In this document: piece by piece, positions 15,031 through 22,099 of the stretch | Layout of the letters: every line of letters begins with the position of its first letter | How positions within the stretch are numbered: position 1 is the stretch's first letter | Assembly: GCF_905372745.1 (NCBI RefSeq) | Contig: NZ_CAJPQR010000032.1 | Span: forward strand, 1-24,876 | Source of the DNA: an uncultured Campylobacter sp. | GTDB taxonomy: Bacteria > Campylobacterota > Campylobacteria > Campylobacterales > Campylobacteraceae | DNA: 24,876 nucleotides | Direction: 5' to 3' | Notes under the pieces: generated by a model | Seen by the model: the letters and a program-made list of their open reading frames with translations, nothing else | Database searches by the model: none | Told to the model about the DNA's origin: nothing | Made by a program: the position numbers and the translations under genes

Positions 15031-15939
15031 ATGAAAAAGTTCGCTGTTATCTTTATAGTTTTAGCTCAAATTTTATTTGCTTCAAATTTACCTGAGCCTC
15101 GTTTTGAGATTTTTTTCGACGAAAATGCCACAAGCAAGCAAATAGACGCGGGGCTTGATCAAATTTTGGAGTTTTTGTCGCAAAACCCGCACCGCGTAAA
15201 CGAAGAATACGGCGAATTTAACGACCGCCTTTTTTCGCCGTTTATCTACAACGTAAAAATCATAAAAACGGGCAAATTCGACTTTGAACGCATAGAAAAA
15301 GTACTCAAATTTAAGCCGGGTCTCAACTATAAATTTATGATTTTTACCCCTCTTGACGCGGTTATTGCACTTGGCATAGATCCTAACGGCAAATATAAAT
15401 TCGATCAAAAAGAAACGATACGACTCATCGACCTGCTCGTAGCAAACGGTGCGGATATCGGCTCGCCCGAGCTTTTGCGCACGGCTTGCAATGCCGAAGC
15501 GTTTGATATTTTTAGCCACCTTCTTAGCAAAGGCGCGCGAGACGACAAAGACGTGATGCTTTGCGTGGCCGGCGGGATAGCTATCTTTATGAGTCAAAAC
15601 GGCGTTTCGCCGATCGCAAACGCTCCGCTTGATCCAAAAATAAGGCAGTTTGCAAAAACCGCAAAATTTGCCGAGTTTTACCGCGATAAAATGCGCTACC
15701 TCGAGGAGCTTTTAAAATTTAAACCGCTTAGCGAATTTGAGGCCAAAGAGCTAGAAATTTTTACAAAACTAGCCGCCGTTTTAGACAGCGAAGATATGGT
15801 TAAGTTTCTACTAAAAAACGGCGTTTGCAAGCAAGAGAATTTACAAACCTCGTGCGAAAATTTCAAAAAGTACGCGACGCAATTTGACGCAAAAGATAGC
15901 CTAAAGCTAATAAACAGCAAGGCCGTAAGCCCGAAATAG
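15031..15939 (+). CDS. Secreted ankyrin-repeat-like protein, function unknown
   Basis: A 302-residue exported protein. The start at 15031 is chosen because AGGAGG lies six bases upstream and a signal peptide (MKKFAVIFIVLAQILFAS) begins there; a TTG at 14992 in the same frame would put 13 residues before it. The mature part has helix-turn patterns of degenerate ankyrin repeats: LIDLLVANGADIGSPELLRTAC, then FDIFSHLLSKGARDDKDVMLC, and later MVKFLLKNGVCKQEN. Such repeats mediate protein-protein contacts, here in the periplasm. No catalytic motif is visible. It stands alone between plsC and rpoD, and I cannot name a partner. Confidence 0.75.
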   Translation: MKKFAVIFIVLAQILFASNLPEPRFEIFFDENATSKQIDAGLDQILEFLSQNPHRVNEEYGEFNDRLFSPFIYNVKIIKTGKFDFERIEKVLKFKPGLNYKFMIFTPLDAVIALGIDPNGKYKFDQKETIRLIDLLVANGADIGSPELLRTACNAEAFDIFSHLLSKGARDDKDVMLCVAGGIAIFMSQNGVSPIANAPLDPKIRQFAKTAKFAEFYRDKMRYLEELLKFKPLSEFEAKELEIFTKLAAVLDSEDMVKFLLKNGVCKQENLQTSCENFKKYATQFDAKDSLKLINSKAVSPK

Positions 15940-16146
15940 GCGAATTTTACGAGACATCGCATTAAAAGCCTTTACGGCTCGCGCGCTAAACTAAACTCAA
16001 ATTTTTCGTTAAATTTAGCGAGTTTTGCTTTAATCGCCGCAAATCAGCCAAACTCATACCGACAAAAGCGTAAAATTTAAAGCTGCATTTAACAAACTAA
16101 AACGACCTATTTTTCATATTTTTATCAAAATTTAAAAAAATTTGGG

Positions 16147-16152
16147 TATAAT
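16147..16152 (+). promoter_or_regulatory. -10 box of rpoD
   Basis: A perfect TATAAT ends 29 bases before the rpoD ATG, preceded by TTTGGG and by A/T-runs spaced along 16105-16140, the Campylobacter promoter style with no -35 hexamer. The ribosome binding site AAGGAA follows at 16170-16175. Confidence 0.7.
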
Positions 16153-16181
16153 CCGTTTTTTCTACAAAAAAGGAATCCCCA

Positions 16182-18074
16182 ATGAGTACTGCAAAAAAAG
16201 AAGCATTGACGCAGGTCGAAGAGCTTTTTAAGGAAAACGCAAAAGGCTATGTCACATACGAAAAACTGGTTAAATTTTTAGACAAAGCTCCTACGGCTAT
16301 GGTCGCTAAAAAAATAGAGACCCTAGCCAAAGCAAACAAAGTAAAACTCATAACCTCCGCCGAAATCGCAAAAATGCGAAATATCGAGGACGCAAAAAAA
16401 CGCCGCGAAGAGTTAGCGAAGTTAGCCGACGATAATCTCGAAGAGGAATTCGACCTCGCAAACGAAAACGACTTGCTCGAGTGGTCGCGCTCGGATAGTC
16501 CCGTGCGTATGTATCTACGCGAGATGGGTCAAATCGCGCTACTAAGCAAAGAAGAAGAAGTCGAAATCAGCAAAAAAATCGAACTCGGCGAAGACATAAT
16601 CATCGACGCGTTTTGCTCGGTGCCGTATCTTATCGACTTTATCTTAGACTACAAAGAACCGCTAATAAACCGAGAACGCCGCGTAAAAGAGCTTTTTAGA
16701 AGTTTTGACGACGAGGGCGAAGGTAGCGACGGCGAAAATGAAGACATCGACGAAGAGGAAGAAGACGAGGATATAGAAAACGACGGTGAAGACGGCGAAG
16801 AGAAGGAAGCAAAGCCTAAAAAGCATAGCAAAAAAGACGACAAGCGAGCCGAAAAAGTAATCGAGAGCTTTAAGGCTCTAGAAAAAGCAAAAAAAGAGTG
16901 GCTAAAAACGGCAAACAAACAAAATGACGCCGAGATAGAGGATGAATTTTTAGCCAAGCTTACGCTCGCGTTTAAAAAGAAAATTTTAAAAGACAAACTA
17001 ATGGATCTAGGTCCGACGAGCAAGCTCATAACCGAGATAGTAAAATCAATGGAAACGGCGCTAAAAAGCGACGATGAATTTGATAGAGAACTAAAAAGAC
17101 TCGAGTATAAGCTACCGATGTTTAGCGACGAGCTAAAAAAAAATCATAAATCGATCCTAAAAGATATCATCAAGCTAAGCAAAGACGACATCATCGCGAG
17201 GGTTCCCGAGGCTACGATGGTCTCAACCTACGTAGAGATCAAAAAACTGTTTGCGACAAAAGAGGCTAGCAAGAGCGGATTTAACCTTGATCCGGTACTT
17301 TTAAAAGAAATTTTAGAGCAGATAAAACGCGGTAAAAAGATCTCCGACGAGGCAAAAGCAAGGATGGCGAAGTCTAATTTGCGCCTAGTCGTAAGCATAG
17401 CCAAGCGTTATACGAACCGCGGGTTGCCGTTTTTAGATCTCATCCAAGAGGGCAACATCGGCCTAATGAAAGCGGTTGATAAATTTGAGTATAAAAAAGG
17501 CTATAAATTTTCGACCTATGCGACGTGGTGGATACGTCAGGCTATCAGCCGCGCCATCGCCGATCAAGCCCGCACGATACGCATTCCTATTCATATGATA
17601 GAAACGATAAATCGTATCAACAAAATCAACCGCAAATATCTCCAAGAAGAGGGTAAAGAACCGGATATAAGCGTCATAGCAAAAGAGGTCGGACTAAGCG
17701 CGGACAAGATAAAACAAGTCATAAAAATCACCAAAGAGCCTATCAGTCTAGAAGCTCCGATCGGCAACGAAGACGACGGTAAATTCGGGGATTTCGTCGA
17801 GGACAGAAACTCGCTAAGTCCGATGGATCATATACTAAAAAACGACCTAAAAGAGCAGATAGACGAGGTGCTAGACCAGCTAAACGAGCGCGAAAAGGCC
17901 GTTATCAGGATGAGATTTGGCTTACTCGACGACGAGAGCGACCGCACTCTAGAAGAGATCGGCAAAGAGCTAAACGTAACCCGCGAGCGCGTCCGCCAGA
18001 TCGAAAGCTCTGCCATCAAAAAACTAAAACACCCAAAAGTCGGTAGAAAGCTCAAAAACTACATCGAGGGCTAA
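16182..18074 (+). CDS. rpoD: Housekeeping sigma factor RpoD (sigma-70)
   Basis: Primary sigma subunit that directs RNA polymerase to most promoters. The 630 residues are normal for an epsilonproteobacterial RpoD. Region 1.1 occupies about 1-80. Region 1.2 is at about 105-140 (DSPVRMYLREMGQIALLSKEEE). A non-conserved region follows with a strongly acidic stretch at about 173-215 and a lysine-rich helical part. Region 2 (about 394-465) has AIAKRYTNRGLPFLDLIQ-type sequence and the -10 reading helix FSTYATWWIRQAISRAIADQ. Region 3 follows, and region 4 (about 567-625) has TLEEIGKELNVTRERVRQIE, the -35 helix-turn-helix. Both DNA-reading helices are intact. It is monocistronic with its own promoter. 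Confidence 0.98.
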   Translation: MSTAKKEALTQVEELFKENAKGYVTYEKLVKFLDKAPTAMVAKKIETLAKANKVKLITSAEIAKMRNIEDAKKRREELAKLADDNLEEEFDLANENDLLEWSRSDSPVRMYLREMGQIALLSKEEEVEISKKIELGEDIIIDAFCSVPYLIDFILDYKEPLINRERRVKELFRSFDDEGEGSDGENEDIDEEEEDEDIENDGEDGEEKEAKPKKHSKKDDKRAEKVIESFKALEKAKKEWLKTANKQNDAEIEDEFLAKLTLAFKKKILKDKLMDLGPTSKLITEIVKSMETALKSDDEFDRELKRLEYKLPMFSDELKKNHKSILKDIIKLSKDDIIARVPEATMVSTYVEIKKLFATKEASKSGFNLDPVLLKEILEQIKRGKKISDEAKARMAKSNLRLVVSIAKRYTNRGLPFLDLIQEGNIGLMKAVDKFEYKKGYKFSTYATWWIRQAISRAIADQARTIRIPIHMIETINRINKINRKYLQEEGKEPDISVIAKEVGLSADKIKQVIKITKEPISLEAPIGNEDDGKFGDFVEDRNSLSPMDHILKNDLKEQIDEVLDQLNEREKAVIRMRFGLLDDESDRTLEEIGKELNVTRERVRQIESSAIKKLKHPKVGRKLKNYIEG

Positions 18075-18088
18075 ATTTAGCTCTCGAT
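18063..18088. repeat. Near-perfect palindrome spanning the rpoD stop
   Basis: The 26 bases from ATCGAGGG to CTCTCGAT form an inverted repeat with one mismatch (G-T) and GCTAAATTTAGC at its centre; the rpoD stop codon lies inside. It could end or stabilise the rpoD messenger. No T-run follows, so it is not a standard intrinsic terminator. Confidence 0.5.
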
Positions 18089-18610
18089 ATACTCCGAGTT
18101 TGTTTGCTCCGTTTTATAATGCTATTTAAAATCATACCTAAGTTTAATAGCCGGTAAATTTATCGCCGTATTTGACTGAAAAATTTATGCTTTTAGCCGT
18201 TTTACACTATTTTTAAATCTACGAACAGATAAAATTTAGCAGAAGCGTTTTGTCCGCAAGCAAAAATTAGGCAAACTCGACGCCGTATAAATGTAACCCG
18301 CCTAAAACCAAGCCACAAAATATCAAATAAGCGCTTAGGGGATATAATACCTTAAACCTACGTACGAAAATCGCGATCAAATTCGTAAGAATCGGCTAAT
18401 TCTAGCACTAAATCGCCATAAGCAAAGCAATAAATTTACGCCGTTTTCGGACTTTTATAGCCTTTAAAACAAACCCGCACTACCTGCAATATCAGCAAAA
18501 TACTAAAGCAACTCGTAAAACATTTTGGATAGAAGCTTGATAAAATCGTATCTACTTAAGGTAAAAAAAAGGGGGGGTCAAATAAATTTAAATTTTAAAA
18601 AATGATAAAA
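18089..18610. other. Non-coding gap with an orphan -10 box and an A8G7 tract
   Basis: I see no gene in either strand. Two things stand out: a perfect TATAAT at 18343-18348 on the plus strand with no ORF behind it, and a run of eight A followed by seven G at 18563-18577. An AGAAT-6-ATTCT hairpin lies near 18388-18403. An unannotated small RNA from 18343 onward is possible but unsupported. Confidence 0.4.
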
Positions 18611-18633
18611 TTCCGCCCGAAATTTAGGCGGAA
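18604..18633 (-). terminator. Intrinsic terminator of the yagU locus
   Basis: TTCCGCC (18611-18617) and GGCGGAA (18627-18633) form a 7-bp GC-rich stem with a 9-base loop. Read on the minus strand it runs into TTTTATC and, a little later, TTTTTT. It lies just seven bases after the yagU stop, so it is clearly the original end of that transcript. Confidence 0.75.
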
Positions 18634-18640
18634 AATAAAG

Positions 18641-19263
18641 CTATTTCGAGCAGCAAGAATCGCAGCAATCAGCCGAATCAGGCTCGTGCGTGATACGATT
18701 TCGCAAATCTCGCCTCATAAGTTCGATAGACCAAAACCATAGCGCGTGTCCGACAAACTCGGAAACGTGCTCGTACCAAGGCAGCGTCCAAAGCGGCGGC
18801 GTAAGGCCGAGAATAGGCAAAGTAATCACGTGAACGGCGATATTAACTAAAATACCGACCGCAACGCCTTGCCAAAGCGTGATTTTCGGAAATCTCTCCG
18901 CAACAACGCAGTAAGCGACCGCAAAAACGATCGAAAATAAAATATGCGTAAAATGCACGTAGTTAAACGCATGCCCGGCAAACTCGTAAATCGCGGCATA
19001 CGGGCCCTATAATACCCAAATAATCACGTAAAAATACATACGGCGGGTTTAGAAAATTACGCGAGCAATTTGGTCTGATCCGCTGCTCTAATAAGACTTT
19101 CCGGACCGCAAGCGGCATCAAACATATCTTTTGGACTGCGCGGCGGCAACGGAAATTCCCCGCCCCATTTAACAAAAGCCGACATAATGCCGATAGGAAT
19201 GCCTAGCAATGCGGCCAAACCGAAACGCTCTTTAGTTTGCGAATTTATGATTACACCTTTCAA
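18641..19263 (-). pseudogene. yagU: YagU-family inner-membrane protein, frameshifted
   Basis: Three reading frames together give a protein collinear with E. coli YagU (DUF1440), a membrane protein linked to acid resistance. The N-terminal part (19263 down to about 19072) reads FGLAALLGIPIG, then PLPPRSPKDMFDAACGPES. Frame 2 gives CSRNFLNPPYVFLRDYLG, and frame 3 (down to 18641) gives AVAYCVVAERFPK and HALWFWSIELMRRDLRNR. Removing one base near 19072 and one near 19009 restores about 206 residues, close to the family's 204. The apparent TTG start has no ribosome binding site, whereas AAAGGTG lies ideally before an ATA codon (19246-19248), suggesting the original ATG is also lost. The tail is cysteine-rich (DCCDSCCSK). 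A terminator follows at once. Sequencing errors could explain one or two of these lesions. Confidence 0.85.
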
Positions 19264-19536
19264 AAATAAAGTGTAGTATATTCTTTTTTGCTTTAATTAA
19301 TATTAATAATCAACATTTTTATTTTAGACAATTACAGTCCGTCCAGCCCGAGATCGCTCCCTAAGCTAGCTTTACTATACGCGTCGCAAACATAACCAAA
19401 CGATAAATTTACGACCGAGCATAAAATTTAAATGCACTAAAATAAATCTATAAAATTCACAACCGAGCCGTACGTAAAATTTAACATTAAACTACGTTTT
19501 GGTAAACTATAAAAAATAAAATTTAAAGGAGAAAAA
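19264..19536. other. Divergent intergenic region yagU / PA14-like gene
   Basis: No gene seen. A minus-strand TATACT at 19275-19280 may be the old yagU -10 box. ACCGAGC followed by AAATTTAA occurs twice (from about 19413 and again from about 19463), a short imperfect direct repeat. The plus-strand gene at 19537 has AAAGGAGA as ribosome binding site and TAAACT/TATAAA-like sequence about 30 bases upstream. Confidence 0.35.
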
Positions 19537-20568
19537 ATGAAAATTTTACGGATGCTTTTTCTTGCTTTTTGCGTATTTCTTACCTACGCAAACGCTAACG
19601 ACGCACAAAAATGGGCGAGCAAAATCACGGCGGGCAAACAGATACCTACAGGTAAATTTTTGGCCTTTTACCTAAGCAAGAACGACCCAAAAAACGTCGT
19701 TTTCTCGGAAACGGTCGAAAGTGTAAATTTAAATTTCCCTTACGACGAGTTTCATAAGATACCTTCCGAAAAATTTATCGCCTACTGGGTTGGAAATTTC
19801 GATTTTAAACAAGATGTGCAAAAGATGATTTTAACCGATTTTAGCTGGGCAAATTTACGCATTTCGGTGGACGGCGAGCAGATATTTGATTCCGAAAACG
19901 CCGGAAGCAAAGCGCTTATGCATAAATTTAACAAGGGGCGCCACAAGATAGAAGTTTGGTTTGTTAACAACTGGCACACGACTAGCCTTTTAGTAGATTT
20001 TAAAGATGAACCGAAATTTTACAAACAAAGCGAAGTAGTCGCGAAACTAAAAGGCCAAAAATTTGATATCTGGCTTGCTGCCGTTTACGAAAGCGGCACA
20101 CAGGATAACAAAATAAGAGTAACGCTAGAAAAAGCGCAAAAACCGCTCGTGGTAATGTTAAGCTCCTATCGGGCCGTACGCTGGGAGGTATCAAATCCGC
20201 ACGGCAATAAAATTTTGGCCGCACTGGTTTTTAATCCGAGAAGCAGTATAAATTTAAAAGAAAATGTCTATTTCATGGATGATTACGGATACGACGAAGA
20301 TACGGAGATAAAATGCTATTGCGTAAACGGCGGAGCGGACTTTCACTGCGAGGGCGGAGACATAAATAGCAAAAACGATCGCGTCAGAAAAGATTTCGGG
20401 CAAAATTTAGGCGGTTTTAGCGGCTCTTATGGCGCGATTACGCTAAATTTACCGAGCATTTTGATAGATGAAAGCGTGTTTACCAAGGACGCGGAGGCAA
20501 AAAAGAGGAACGAAGCTGAGCGCGAAAAATGCCGAAAAAGCGGTAAAATAAACGACACTTTTAAGTAG
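19537..20568 (+). CDS. Secreted protein with a PA14-like region, unknown function
   Basis: A 343-residue exported protein that I do not recognise as a named family. The start has AAAGGAG six to seven bases upstream. Signal peptide MKILRMLFLAFCVFLTYANA is cleaved at about residue 20. Residues 75-155 (EKFIAYWVGNFDF, then LRISVDGEQIF, then RHKIEVWFVNNWHTTSLL) have the WxG / VDG / H-x-IEV pattern of PA14-type beta-barrel modules, which usually bind sugars; this is inference from pattern. A second beta-rich part (about 170-310) contains two cysteine clusters, CYC near 267-269 and C near 278. The C-terminus is charged (AKKRNEAEREKCRK). It is a single-gene unit ended by the terminator at 20603-20633. 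Confidence 0.7.
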   Translation: MKILRMLFLAFCVFLTYANANDAQKWASKITAGKQIPTGKFLAFYLSKNDPKNVVFSETVESVNLNFPYDEFHKIPSEKFIAYWVGNFDFKQDVQKMILTDFSWANLRISVDGEQIFDSENAGSKALMHKFNKGRHKIEVWFVNNWHTTSLLVDFKDEPKFYKQSEVVAKLKGQKFDIWLAAVYESGTQDNKIRVTLEKAQKPLVVMLSSYRAVRWEVSNPHGNKILAALVFNPRSSINLKENVYFMDDYGYDEDTEIKCYCVNGGADFHCEGGDINSKNDRVRKDFGQNLGGFSGSYGAITLNLPSILIDESVFTKDAEAKKRNEAEREKCRKSGKINDTFK

Positions 20569-20602
20569 TTTAAAAGCTAAATTTTACGCTTAAAGGGCTA
20601 CG

Positions 20603-20633
20603 GGCGAGCCAAGATACTCTAGCTCGCCTTTTT
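20603..20633 (+). terminator. Intrinsic terminator of the PA14-like gene
   Basis: GGCGAGC (20603-20609) and GCTCGCC (20622-20628) form a 7-bp GC-rich stem with a 12-base loop, followed directly by TTTTT on the plus strand. It lies about 35 bases past the stop at 20568. Confidence 0.85.
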
Positions 20634-20778
20634 ATCTATGCAAAATAGCCTTAGACTAAACATTGGTTTAAAATTATTTTGGATGCCTTATGCACTAAAA
20701 TTTAAGAACTAGCGATCATTTATCGTCTTGATTTTAGGCTGCCGTTGCGATTTAGTTAAATTTACCTTGGCGTACGGT

Positions 20779-20962
20779 TTATCTAAATTTAACGAAAATC
20801 TTTGCCGCCGTCGCCCACGCGGCGAGTTTAGCCTCGTCTTTTAAGCTTCCAAATATATTTAGGATTTTTTATTTGTTTCCTTGCTCTCCAAAATTCAGCT
20901 ATGCCGTAAGGAAAAGGATAACCCAAGCGAGCAAATTCACCGTTAAACGGCCAAACTTCAGT
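20779..20962 (-). pseudogene. Possible frameshifted gene remnant
   Basis: On the minus strand an open stretch from 20962 reads TEVWPFNGEFARLGYPFPYG and continues IAEFWRARKQIKNPKYIWKLK before a stop at 20828-20830. Dropping one base in the AAAA near 20839-20842 moves into a second frame reading DEAKLAAWATAAKIFVKFR, ended by a stop at 20779. The two pieces join smoothly and look like real protein rather than random translation. There is no start codon on the upstream side. I cannot assign a family. The rest of the 20634-20995 gap shows no other gene. Confidence 0.35.
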
Positions 20963-20995
20963 CTACTTCGTCAAATTTACCGCCGCAGCCCCGCC

Positions 20996-21835
20996 CTACT
21001 CGCCCAGCTTCTGCGCTAATTTTTCCCAAAGCTCGCTTAGGCCTAGGATATCGTTGTGTCCGGCGTTTAGTTCGTAAATTTCATCTCCGGGCTTTAGAAA
21101 TTTAAGCAATCTGCGCGAGTTATCCACGCCGATTAGCTCGTCATGCTCGCCGTGAAATATCACCACCGGCCCGCCAAAACCGCCGACAAACTCAAACGTA
21201 GGGATTTTGTATTTGATTAAAAATTTCGGTACAAAGGGCATTTTCTCACGCGCTAGCTCCTCTAGGCTAAAATAAGGCGCGATCAAAACTAGCCGCTTAG
21301 CTCCGTATTTCTGCGCCGCGCGAGCCGCTAGCCCGCTACCTACCGAGTAACCGACCGCCGCGACCTCGCCCGCATCATACTCGCGCAAAACCAGCTGCAT
21401 CATCGCGTCCGCATCAGCATAAAGCTGCTCCTGCGAGCTTATCTCGCCGCCGCTTTTGCCGTAGCCTCGGTAGTCAAACAGATAAAAATCATAGCCCAAA
21501 TCCGTAAAAAACCGTGCGTAACCGCCCCAGCCTTGCAGATTGCCGGCATTTCCGTGGAAAAAGATCGCCGCGCCGTTTTTTGCCCTTCCTTCACCGTTCG
21601 CATCGCCGTAAATTTGCCCGCCGTCCCTACTTTGCGCTAAAAATTTAAGCCCGCTTATGCGCGTACCGTTTACGTCTAAATTTATCTCCTCAAACGGCTG
21701 GTCAAAGCTAAAATCATGGTTTGGCTCAAGCTTGCTCGGGAAAAATATCAGCCTCTCTTGAAAAAAATAAAGCAGCGCCAAAACCGCGACGTAGACTACT
21801 AAAAATATTACGCAAAGCCGAAAAATCGTTTTCAC
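20996..21835 (-). CDS. Membrane-anchored alpha/beta hydrolase, BEM46/YfhR type
   Basis: A 279-residue hydrolase with an N-terminal membrane helix (about 6-25), so the catalytic domain probably faces the periplasm or is membrane-attached. The oxyanion segment is FFHGNAGNLQGW at 92-103, followed by LFDYRGYGKSGG at 119-130. The nucleophile is S164 in VGYSVGSG, the acid D232 in HGEHDELIG, and the base H260 in AGHNDI, a complete triad. This matches the BEM46/YfhR/ABHD13-like group; substrate unknown. The start is GTG (21833-21835) with AAAGGAC seven bases upstream. It stands alone, convergent with the PA14-like gene and divergent from the ABC-F gene. No terminator is evident right after its stop. 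Confidence 0.88.
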   Translation of the reverse strand: MKTIFRLCVIFLVVYVAVLALLYFFQERLIFFPSKLEPNHDFSFDQPFEEINLDVNGTRISGLKFLAQSRDGGQIYGDANGEGRAKNGAAIFFHGNAGNLQGWGGYARFFTDLGYDFYLFDYRGYGKSGGEISSQEQLYADADAMMQLVLREYDAGEVAAVGYSVGSGLAARAAQKYGAKRLVLIAPYFSLEELAREKMPFVPKFLIKYKIPTFEFVGGFGGPVVIFHGEHDELIGVDNSRRLLKFLKPGDEIYELNAGHNDILGLSELWEKLAQKLGE

Positions 21836-21923
21836 TTTTGTCCTTTAAATTTATCTTTGGCGGATTTTCTATCCAAAAACGCCCAAATTTAACCGCGCAA
21901 ACACTAAATTTTTATCGCGCCGC

Positions 21924-22091
21924 ATGCTAGATCCTGCCGTTAATGCCAAAATTTTAGCAAAAAATCGCGTAGCAAGAGCAAATTTAAGCAATTACGCTTT
22001 TAAAAATCAAAATAACGCCCTTTTTGCCGAAGTTTATACTGATTTTAATCGACTTTTTGGCAAAATCTACGGTTTAAAAAGTCAAATTTAA
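21924..22091 (+). CDS. Weak candidate 55-residue ORF before the ABC-F gene
   Basis: ATG at 21924 opens a 55-codon frame ending TAA at 22089-22091, nine bases before the ABC-F start, with its tail over that gene's ribosome binding site region. The translation starts MLDPAVNAKILAKNRVARAN and is fairly normal in composition. There is no ribosome binding site, no recognised family, and the ORF would cover the probable ABC-F promoter region (TATACT at 22035-22040). Chance is at least as likely as a gene. Confidence 0.2.
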   Translation: MLDPAVNAKILAKNRVARANLSNYAFKNQNNALFAEVYTDFNRLFGKIYGLKSQI

Positions 22092-22099
22092 GGAAAAAT

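Noticed and set aside
18959..19175. 70-residue minus-strand ORF as a separate gene
   Set aside because: Its useful part is simply the middle of the yagU coding sequence read after the first frameshift.
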